Positions 28,054 through 35,352 of a DNA stretch of 50,537 nucleotides are shown one piece after another. The number at the start of each line of letters is the position of its first letter. Positions within the stretch are counted from its first letter, which is position 1. The position numbers were made by a program, and so were the translations under genes. The notes under the pieces were generated by a model. That model ran no database searches. It was not told the origin of the DNA and saw only the letters and a list, made by a program, of their open reading frames with translations. The stretch comes from Desulfuromonadales bacterium. Its GTDB lineage: Bacteria; Desulfobacterota; Desulfuromonadia; Desulfuromonadales; BM103. The stretch spans positions 1 through 50,537 of the forward strand of contig JAMONP010000013.1 of assembly GCA_027065695.1 (NCBI GenBank), written 5' to 3'.

Positions 28054-28074
28054 CAGCCTGTCGGACAGGCTGCT
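28052..28074. repeat. Perfect palindrome after greA
   Basis: AGCAGCCTGTC and GACAGGCTGCT form an 11-pair stem about a single G. It begins within the greA stop codon and ends 16 bases before the DUF1858 start. Fifteen bases are shared with the hairpin between pyrR and pyrB. No T run follows. Confidence 0.75.
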
Positions 28075-28090
28075 AACAGGAGAAAATCCA

Positions 28091-28288
28091 ATGGCTACAA
28101 TTACCAAAGATATGACATTTCACGAAGTGATGAGCAAAAGCCCTGAGGTTGTCAAGGTTCTGGCTTCCTTTAACCTCGGATGTATTGGTTGCATGGGTGC
28201 TCAACAAGAATCACTGGAGCAGGGCGCCACAGCGCATGGTCTTGATGTTGAAGAACTTCTCACTGCACTGAACGCAATTTTCGACTAA
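28091..28288 (+). CDS. DUF1858 domain protein
   Basis: A 65-residue protein (MATITKDMTFHEVMSKSP...). The pattern of an N-terminal helix followed by LGCIGCMGA and a later helix HGLDVEELLTALN is the DUF1858 family, often attached to or near hybrid-cluster and other Fe-S proteins. The two cysteines may bind metal; the role is unknown. GGAG is eight bases upstream. Confidence 0.85.
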   Translation: MATITKDMTFHEVMSKSPEVVKVLASFNLGCIGCMGAQQESLEQGATAHGLDVEELLTALNAIFD

Positions 28289-28323
28289 GCTTACAAAACA
28301 TCCACCTTTGGTGGCCTTGTGCT

Positions 28324-30462
28324 ATGTCGTCGAACGCAGATCAATCTCGTCAACAGCTGTCCACCCCCGTTGTTAATCTGAAGGGGGTTGGGCCACGCCT
28401 CGCCGAAAAACTTGCCAAGCTTGATATCCACAGCGTAGAGGACCTCCTTTACGTCTTGCCATACCGCTACGAAGATCGCAGAGAATTCAACAAGATATCC
28501 CGTTTACGTGATGGAGTGCACGAAGTATTCTCAGGTGAGATTCTTGCCTGTGGAGAAGCTACAACATCGCGCAGTCGGCGCAAGATTTTTGAAGCTGTTG
28601 TCAGTGACGGCAGTGGACAGATCACGCTTAAATGGTTCCACTATCGCAAAGAATGGATGGCCAGGCGCTTCGTTGTTGGGAAACGTGCTGTTTTTACCGG
28701 CGAAGTTAAGCGTTACGGTGCTATGCGTGAGATTCACCATCCTGATGTCGAATTTCTTGCCCCGGATCAGTCTCTTGATGATTATAAAAGTTCCGACCCT
28801 CTGGCTTTTGGTCGGATTCTGCCGGTTTATCCACTCACTGAAGGTTTAACCCAGTACGCAGCTCGCAAGATATGGAAGCAGGCAGTTGATCTCTTCGCCC
28901 ATTATGTGCCGTCACATCTACCTGATGCCATAAAGAAAAAACATCATTTACTGCCCCTGGCTGATGCGCTGCAAGAGATACACTGGCCATCTAACAAAAC
29001 CAGCATGGAGCAGTTAGAGAAAGGTCGCACACCTGCACTTAAATCGTTGGTTTACGACGAATTTTTCTTCCTTGAGCTAGGCATAGCTCTTAAACAACGC
29101 GGAATTGTACTGAAACCTGGGATACCTTTTGCTGTCACTCATAAATACACCAAACCGCTGGCGGCGTTGCTTTCGTATCGACTGACAAATGCCCAGCGCC
29201 GCGTCCTTGGCGATATCAAGCACGACTTGATGTCTCCACACCCAATGAATCGTCTTATCCAGGGCGATGTTGGTTGCGGGAAAACCATTGTCGCTATGAT
29301 GACAGCTCTGATTGCCATTGAGAACGAAACTCAGGTTGCGGTTGTCGCACCAACTGAGATTCTTGCCGAACAACATTACCTCTTATTCCACCGTTGGTTT
29401 GAACAACTCGGTCTGAAAGTTGCGCTATTGCGTGGCAAAATGCCGGCCACCGAGAAGCGAAAAATCCTCGATGAGATCAGGGCAGGGCAGGTTAATCTGG
29501 TCGTAGGCACTCATGCAGTATTGCAGGAAGGTGTTGAATTTCTAAAGCTTGGCCTTGGTATTATCGACGAACAACACCGCTTCGGCGTCCGTCAGCGGGC
29601 CGTTCTCCGGGAGAAGGGTACTAATCCGCACATTCTGGTCATGACCGCCACACCCATACCGCGAACCCTGTCATTGACACTCTACGGCGATCTGGCCTTA
29701 TCAGTGATTGATGAGATGCCACCCGGACGTATCCCGGTAGACACAATCGTTGCTTCCGACAATCAAAGAGGCCGTATTTACAAGCGTTTACGCCAGGAAC
29801 TTAACAAAGGACATCAAGCTTTTGTCGTCTATCCACTGGTTGAAGAGTCAGAGAATAGTGATTTGATGGCGGCAACAGAAGGGGCAGAAAAGCTTAAAAA
29901 TGAGATCTTCACAGAAGCACAGGTTGGTCTGCTGCACGGCCGGATGAAGCCAGCGGAAAAAGAGGATATCATGAACCGCTTCAAGAACCATGAGATCGAC
30001 ATCCTGGTCTCTACTACGGTTATAGAGGTTGGTATCGATATACCCAACGCCACGGTCATGCTGGTTGAACACGCCGAGCGCTTCGGCCTTGCTCAACTTC
30101 ACCAGTTACGTGGAAGGGTTGGTCGTGGTGGATCTGCAAGCATCTGTATGTTACTGAAATCATATAAGTGCAGTGAAGATGGTAAGAAACGACTTGAAGT
30201 TATGCGCTCCACCAATGATGGTTTCAGGATAGCCGAAGCCGATCTTGAAATCCGTGGTCCAGGTGAGTTTCTTGGAACTCGTCAGAGTGGTCTGCCAGAT
30301 TTTCGTGTTGCCAACATCCTGCGTGACGGTCGTATTCTTGAAGATGCGCGCCAGGACGCTTTCGCCTTTGCTGAAAGTCCTGAGTTTAAAAAATCAAATC
30401 AGCTTCAATCTGTTCTGAAAGAACGCTGGGGAAGCCGTCTCGAGCTTGCCAGTATTGGTTAA
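28324..30462 (+). CDS. recG: ATP-dependent DNA helicase RecG
   Basis: A 712-residue helicase with an N-terminal wedge/OB region (KGVGPRLAEKLAKLDI, then VFSGEI), Walker A GDVGCGKT near 317, the RecG-specific box DEQHRFGVRQR near 415, TATPIPRT, and motif VI QLRGRVGRG. It remodels stalled replication forks and branched recombination intermediates. The start at 28324 lacks a strong ribosome site. Slightly longer than the E. coli enzyme (693). No terminator is obvious downstream. Confidence 0.97.
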   Translation: MSSNADQSRQQLSTPVVNLKGVGPRLAEKLAKLDIHSVEDLLYVLPYRYEDRREFNKISRLRDGVHEVFSGEILACGEATTSRSRRKIFEAVVSDGSGQITLKWFHYRKEWMARRFVVGKRAVFTGEVKRYGAMREIHHPDVEFLAPDQSLDDYKSSDPLAFGRILPVYPLTEGLTQYAARKIWKQAVDLFAHYVPSHLPDAIKKKHHLLPLADALQEIHWPSNKTSMEQLEKGRTPALKSLVYDEFFFLELGIALKQRGIVLKPGIPFAVTHKYTKPLAALLSYRLTNAQRRVLGDIKHDLMSPHPMNRLIQGDVGCGKTIVAMMTALIAIENETQVAVVAPTEILAEQHYLLFHRWFEQLGLKVALLRGKMPATEKRKILDEIRAGQVNLVVGTHAVLQEGVEFLKLGLGIIDEQHRFGVRQRAVLREKGTNPHILVMTATPIPRTLSLTLYGDLALSVIDEMPPGRIPVDTIVASDNQRGRIYKRLRQELNKGHQAFVVYPLVEESENSDLMAATEGAEKLKNEIFTEAQVGLLHGRMKPAEKEDIMNRFKNHEIDILVSTTVIEVGIDIPNATVMLVEHAERFGLAQLHQLRGRVGRGGSASICMLLKSYKCSEDGKKRLEVMRSTNDGFRIAEADLEIRGPGEFLGTRQSGLPDFRVANILRDGRILEDARQDAFAFAESPEFKKSNQLQSVLKERWGSRLELASIG

Positions 30463-30564
30463 TTCCTTTCATCTTCTTTGGTAGTGTTCCCTTTAGCGCA
30501 TTTTCCTATTTCCATTATCTTCTTAATTGAACCCATTACAGGACGCTCAAAGTTTACATAATAT

Positions 30565-30753
30565 ATATTATGCGACGTTACGTATAATGAACCACTAGAA
30601 AAGCCTAAACTCTCCCCTGGTCAATTAGTTTACAAAAAGTCACAAGAACTCCTTGAGTGTCTGCAATTCTATATCGACTCTCTGGCCGGTTTCGAACGTT
30701 CCTATCTGGCAGCACGCTACCTCCGCAAAGTTTCAACTTATCCTTCTCCGTGA
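30565..30753 (+). pseudogene. Possible decayed coding remnant
   Basis: The plus-strand frame from 30565 to a TGA at 30751-30753 has no start codon but reads as protein-like sequence, for example LSPGQLVYKKSQELLECLQF and GFERSYLAARYLRK. I do not recognise the family. The surrounding 500-bp gap (30463-30973) is AT-rich and otherwise empty apart from the terminator at its right end. Confidence 0.35.
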
Positions 30754-30889
30754 TCTCTGTATCAAATTGTCAACTTCCGAGATCCAAAGTGCCCCCTATT
30801 CCCTTCTTGTACCCCTGGCATGACCCTTCAACAGAAAAAGAAAATGCCTTACAGGGCAAATAAAAAACTCGACCTATAAAATGAGTGAT

Positions 30890-30918
30890 GCGGCCTCTCT
30901 TTATCTAGAGAGAGCCGC
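30890..30918 (-). terminator. Terminator of the secreted repeat-protein gene
   Basis: GCGGCCTCTCT and AGAGAGAGCCGC form an 11-pair stem with a bulge. On the minus strand it follows the stop at 30974 by about 55 bases; the outer arms ATGAGT / ACTCAT extend the pairing. The downstream T content is modest. Confidence 0.55.
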
Positions 30919-30973
30919 ACCTTATACTCATCATTTAATTAAAAACTCTGAAGCGTCCGCCCAGTTAAAGTCT

Positions 30974-31393
30974 TTAACCACAATTCATTGACTGCCCAGG
31001 AACCTTAGATCCTGCACAAAGTACACGTTCAGTAGCATATGTGCTGTCTACAGGTATTGAGTTATTGTAATCACTTTCATCAAGTTCGATTAGATTCACC
31101 CAACTATCGTAAGACGGTGCCGAGGTATTGTTTTGTGCGACGGCTTCAGTAACCCCTGACTTATTATGGTTCGTCGCGTAATCACTCTCATCGAGCTCAA
31201 TCAGACTTACCCATTCTCCAGTATCTGATGCCTGGGTTTTGTTCTGGGTGACCACTGCACTGCCAATGTCAGACTGAACTACACCATAATCACTATCGTC
31301 GAGTTCAATATAGTTCCTGTCCCCTGCGAAAGTTGTTCCGACCAGACTGATGCTCAACAAAACAGCTAATGTACCAACAGTAAGTTTCAACAT
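30974..31393 (-). CDS. Secreted acidic repeat protein (IELDESDY repeats)
   Basis: A 139-residue protein with a clear signal peptide (residues 1-23, cut after TFA). The mature part holds three copies of IELD(D/E)SDY at 29-36, 65-72 and 102-109, a period of 36-37 residues, with the surrounding WV(S/N)LIELDESDY in copies 2 and 3. Between them are Asn/Gln/Thr-rich linkers. Two cysteines stand near the end (CAGSKVPGQSMNC) and may form a disulfide. The acidic repeats suggest metal or ligand binding outside the cytoplasm; no family is recognised. The ribosome site AAGGAG is strong. Confidence 0.75.
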   Translation of the reverse strand: MLKLTVGTLAVLLSISLVGTTFAGDRNYIELDDSDYGVVQSDIGSAVVTQNKTQASDTGEWVSLIELDESDYATNHNKSGVTEAVAQNNTSAPSYDSWVNLIELDESDYNNSIPVDSTYATERVLCAGSKVPGQSMNCG

Positions 31394-31957
31394 GATAAAA
31401 TCTCCTTTTTTAAGTTGGGGCTTGAATTTATCTCTTTACCTTTAAAGAGAGCCGCAGACAAAAAGTATTTACTTCTACTTATTGCCAATGTCTGTAAGTG
31501 TTGCTATTTAGTTATTACATTCTTCGTGCCAAACTTTTTGATAATTTATAAGTCACTAATATAATTAGTTGTTTAAGATTAACCACAGTGATCCCTATGT
31601 ACTGAACCATACTTTTGAAGAATATCCTACACCAGCTTTGTTGACTATTCTGCTGTTAATCTTGAACTTCTTGGTCCAAGACATGATTCGTATCCCATTT
31701 CATTTTAGAATGTGGCAATGGTAACTTTATGAGAGCAGTCTCCTTGCCGGTACCAAAACCTGCCAGTATAATACTGGTAGGTTTCGACCTAGTGGATCTG
31801 GTTGGGATATGTCGATTTAAAGAATGATTATTGAGCGGTTGGTAGCAGAGTTTTTCAATGACACTACTAGGACTTTGTACCCCTAAACTATTAAGAGATA
31901 CAGGGTACTAGTAGCTTGCTGGGCTATCGATGAGCTGGCTGGTAGGTGGCTGTCGGG
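31394..31957. other. Gene-free stretch with one hairpin
   Basis: About 560 AT-rich bases without a convincing frame on either strand. The right part of the promoter of the repeat-protein gene should lie at its left edge. At 31757-31783, AACCTGCCAGTA and TACTGGTAGGTT make a 12-pair stem with one G-U and a three-base loop but no T run. Nothing else is seen. Confidence 0.5.
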
Positions 31958-32386
31958 CTATTTCATTACTTTTATGGTTAATCCTTTTATTCCACAGAGA
32001 ACGCTACATTTATAGCCATAACATCTGGCGGAATCTCTGGCATCTCTAATGTATATTTTAGATATGTTCTTTCCCTGACATTCAATAACTTTAGTCAATT
32101 GTCGTGTCGTACCACCACCTACTTCCTCAAAATATATCTTGTCATAATTGATTATTTCTTCTGCATCATTGTAGGAAATTATATCTATTACAGGCTTTTG
32201 CGTCTGTTTTGCAAGATTCCTGTATCTGAAGACAACTTTACATGGACTTTTTACCGAGTCATATATGTTCGCGTTTAAATAGCCTTTTTCACGACAATAA
32301 CCGACTTTTGACTGACTTGATGCACATCCAGTTAGTATAATAATTGCCGCAATAAAAATTGACGTATAAATACAGACTTTGCTCAT
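31958..32386 (-). CDS. Small lipoprotein
   Basis: A 142-residue protein with a lipoprotein signal: a hydrophobic stretch at about 6-18 and the lipobox LTGC near 18-21. The mature protein has six cysteines (YCREKGY, SPCKVV, VIECQG, ARCYGYKCSVLC), which suggests disulfides in the periplasm or on the outer membrane. I do not recognise the family. It stands alone on the minus strand, 114 bases after the site-2 protease gene, with lower GC than the surrounding core genes. Confidence 0.65.
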   Translation of the reverse strand: MSKVCIYTSIFIAAIIILTGCASSQSKVGYCREKGYLNANIYDSVKSPCKVVFRYRNLAKQTQKPVIDIISYNDAEEIINYDKIYFEEVGGGTTRQLTKVIECQGKNISKIYIRDARDSARCYGYKCSVLCGIKGLTIKVMK

Positions 32387-32500
32387 GTTTGTTCCTTTTG
32401 CGGGGATTGCGTCTATGTTTTAAAAAGATATACCAGCGATGTTGCTAGTTGAATTTTCAACACTACAAGGACACTTTGGAAGTGCCCATGATGCCGCTGC

Positions 32501-33397
32501 CTAACGAACCCTAACCTGCGATTTATAGTCCTGCGGCTTTTGCTGAACAGCCGTCCCATGTTGCTGAAATTCATCAAGGGGAATCTGCGTCGCCAGCATG
32601 CCGAAAGAGGTCACCGCCAGCAGGGCCAGAAAAGCCAGTCCCATGCCAATCCTTTTCCCAGGAGACACAGCATAATAACGAGCCTTCTCAGCGGCAGAAC
32701 GTTTGGAAGAGCTATAAATTTGCAGACTTCCCATAATGATAATTAAGGCTATAATCGGTGACCAAGTCAAATAAAATAGTCCGACCGCTCCGATCAGGCC
32801 GATAATCCACAATTTGGGACTGATAACCCCAATAATTCGCCCACCGTCAAGGGGTGAAATCGGCAGTAGATTGAAGAGGTTAAGCAAGAAGCCAGTTGTT
32901 GCCAATGCATACCAGAAGGGGTTGCCGGTCACCATGCCGGCGCCGGCACAGCCGATTGCACCCAGAGTACCAAGTAAAGGGCCACCATAGGCCATCAGAG
33001 CTTCGGCAAAAGCATCTTTAGGCATCTGCTTCATACCGATAAAGGCCCCCATAAAGGGGATAAACATTGGTGCCGTCGCCTTGATGCCCAACATCCGCAG
33101 AGCCAGGACGTGTCCCATTTCATGTATAAACAGCAACGCGACAAAACCGACCGCAAAAGGCCATCCCCAGAACATGGCGTAGGCCCAGATGCTGATTAGC
33201 ATGGTGATAAAGGTTTTGAACTTGCCTATCTGCAGGATCACTGCGAGGTATTTAAGCTTACCGAAAAGGAAAAAGAGCAGCAGGCCGATTAGTCCGAATT
33301 TACTCAGCAAACCCTTTTTCGCCGGTGGTGCCGGTGGCGAAATTGGCTCAAAGGTAAACTGAATATCATCTTTAGAATCTGACTGTGTATCACTCAT
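32501..33397 (-). CDS. Site-2 protease-like zinc metalloprotease (M50)
   Basis: A 298-residue membrane protein. The zinc motif is HEMGH at 92-96 in a membrane segment, and the third ligand lies in NLLPISPLDGGR (about 192-203). About six hydrophobic segments are seen; a proline-rich cytoplasmic head precedes them. No PDZ or CBS domain is present. Such proteases cut transmembrane substrates such as anti-sigma factors. The start overlaps the stop of the preceding lipoprotein gene (ATGA, four bases), so translation is coupled. Confidence 0.88.
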   Translation of the reverse strand: MSDTQSDSKDDIQFTFEPISPPAPPAKKGLLSKFGLIGLLLFFLFGKLKYLAVILQIGKFKTFITMLISIWAYAMFWGWPFAVGFVALLFIHEMGHVLALRMLGIKATAPMFIPFMGAFIGMKQMPKDAFAEALMAYGGPLLGTLGAIGCAGAGMVTGNPFWYALATTGFLLNLFNLLPISPLDGGRIIGVISPKLWIIGLIGAVGLFYLTWSPIIALIIIMGSLQIYSSSKRSAAEKARYYAVSPGKRIGMGLAFLALLAVTSFGMLATQIPLDEFQQHGTAVQQKPQDYKSQVRVR

Positions 33398-33897
33398 TTA
33401 TATATCCTGACTGCTCCAGAATAGCCAAAGGAAAATCCTGTTGTTCCGCTTGGCACTTGCAGAGATTTAGAGAATTCCTGGGTTTCTGTCGTGCTGCCAC
33501 TCCAAGTCTTAGGTAAAGCAACTGTTTCCAGAACCCGCGAACTTTCATCAAGGAAGAACAAGTAGACATACATTTCCCTGATGTTGCCATAATTTATCTT
33601 GTAATGGTCACTAAGCTCTAACTGTCCCGAAATTTCAAAAACATCACCAGTATGAACATAACTATAGTCAACCAAGAGGGCAAAGGTCTGCCATGTATTC
33701 GCATAAGCCCCTCCTTCCTGTAAGGTCACCACAGGCACGGAACGAATGTGGTTACCACGATACATCATTGATGTATCGACACATCCTGATATAAGAAAGA
33801 GCAGGCACACAAGACCCAGACAGACAATTTTAGTTTTACCGACATTGATGACTCTCCTTTTCTTGTGTTTTAGTATAACATAACGTTCGTTTACCAT
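33394..33897 (-). CDS. Putative lipoprotein, coupled to the M50 gene
   Basis: About 167 residues from the ATG at 33897, with a hydrophobic stretch and lipobox LISGC preceded by a long basic head. The mature part looks beta-rich (VFEISGQLELSDHYKINYG, GFSFGYSGAVRIYK). No family is recognised. The start is uncertain: the ATG at 33897 has no ribosome site, while the best ribosome site (AGGAGAG) precedes an out-of-frame ATG close to the signal peptide, which may point to a small frameshift or sequence error. The end overlaps the M50 start. Confidence 0.6.
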   Translation of the reverse strand: MVNERYVILKHKKRRVINVGKTKIVCLGLVCLLFLISGCVDTSMMYRGNHIRSVPVVTLQEGGAYANTWQTFALLVDYSYVHTGDVFEISGQLELSDHYKINYGNIREMYVYLFFLDESSRVLETVALPKTWSGSTTETQEFSKSLQVPSGTTGFSFGYSGAVRIYK

Positions 33898-34044
33898 GTG
33901 CTGTGGTTGGTAAAAAAAATTGGCCATAGAAGTACAACACCTTGACGTCACACAACAATCTATTATCAAGAGGAAATTGCTATAGCTGGCAGGTAGCCTT
34001 CGTTGGTTTGGTATGACCCTGGCTTTGCGGTAAAATAACTCCCC

Positions 34045-35301
34045 ATGACATCTGTAATTATTATTCTCTATCTGGCCACCATCGCATTCAGCTTAGGTCT
34101 GCACTTCCTCAATATCCGCCACCTCAAACAGTACGGGCACAAGGTGCCACCAGGTTTCGAGACAGCTATCGACCCAGGCACTCTGATAAAAACCTCTGAT
34201 TACACTCTCGCCAAAAGCCAGGTCTCGCTGGTACAGAGTCTCTTTGATAGTCTCTTGACCATGCTCTTTATTTTCGGCGGGCTCATGGTCTGGTACGACG
34301 AGTGGCTCTCTGGTTATAACCTGAACTTCATCATCGCTGGGCTCGCCTTTTTTCTACTCTTGTCGCTGGTCCAGACTGTGCTCGGTCTCCCCTTTGATCT
34401 CTACAACCATTTTAAGGTTGAAACCCGTTTCGGTTTCAACAATATGAGTTTCAAACTCTGGTGTGCTGATCAAATAAAATCACTATTGCTCTCAGCTCTA
34501 TTCTTTGCCATCCTCGCCTCGGCAGCTTTCTGGTTGATCCAGGCGGCACCAGATAGCTGGTGGCTCTGGGTCTGGGCACTGATGGTTGCCTTCAGCCTAC
34601 TGATGATGGTCATATCACCCTATGTGATTGAACCACTGTTCTTCAAATTTGAACCTCTTCAGGTTGAAGGACTTGAAGATGATATCCGTACAATGATGGC
34701 CAGGACCGGCCTGTCAGTGAGCAAAGTCTTACAGGTCGATGCCTCGAAACGAAGTGGGCATTCCAACGCCTACTTTACCGGCTTCGGTAAACAGAAACGC
34801 GTAGTGCTGTTCGACACCCTGCTTGAACAACTCAGCAAAGAGGAGATTCTAGCAGTACTGGCCCACGAACTCGGACACATGAAGAAGAAACATATCCTGA
34901 AACGCATGTTGTTGATGGCTCTGATCGCACTTTTCTACTGCTGGCTGGCGCATGCCCTGATCGGCTGGCAGGGTCTGCCGATGCTGGTTGGAATCGAAGC
35001 AGCCAGCTTTTACGCCCGGATAGTGATCTTGTTCTTCCTCTCCAGCATCCTCACTTTCCCACTGACGCCGCTGTTCAGCATCCTTTCACGCAAGGATGAA
35101 TACGAAGCTGATCATTTCGCCGCTGAGCTGCATGGCAAGCCAGAAGATTTAGCGACGGCATTGATCCAGATGTCTAAGGAAAATCTCGCCAACCTCTATC
35201 CACACCCGACTTATGCACAGTTCTACTATTCTCATCCACCGGTGGTAGAACGGGTGCAGAATCTGCGAGAACTGGCGAACTCACAAGGCACACTTCCTTG
35301 A
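34045..35301 (+). CDS. M48 zinc metalloprotease (STE24/HtpX type)
   Basis: A 418-residue membrane protein, longer than HtpX and with the STE24-like N-terminal membrane region. The zinc motif HELGH is at 274-278 and the third ligand is in EADHFAAE near 353; the LPFDLYNHFKVETRFGFN segment near 115-132 is typical of the CaaX-protease/STE24 group. It would degrade or process membrane proteins. Single-gene unit, convergent with the histidine kinase gene. Confidence 0.9.
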   Translation: MTSVIIILYLATIAFSLGLHFLNIRHLKQYGHKVPPGFETAIDPGTLIKTSDYTLAKSQVSLVQSLFDSLLTMLFIFGGLMVWYDEWLSGYNLNFIIAGLAFFLLLSLVQTVLGLPFDLYNHFKVETRFGFNNMSFKLWCADQIKSLLLSALFFAILASAAFWLIQAAPDSWWLWVWALMVAFSLLMMVISPYVIEPLFFKFEPLQVEGLEDDIRTMMARTGLSVSKVLQVDASKRSGHSNAYFTGFGKQKRVVLFDTLLEQLSKEEILAVLAHELGHMKKKHILKRMLLMALIALFYCWLAHALIGWQGLPMLVGIEAASFYARIVILFFLSSILTFPLTPLFSILSRKDEYEADHFAAELHGKPEDLATALIQMSKENLANLYPHPTYAQFYYSHPPVVERVQNLRELANSQGTLP

Positions 35302-35352
35302 TGAAGCGATCAGGACTCCCAGGTTGACAATTTAGACGCTGTAAGTATTTTT

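Noticed and set aside
30657-30863. 68-codon plus-strand frame after recG
   Set aside because: It lies out of frame with the more protein-like remnant, lacks a ribosome site and has no recognisable sequence.
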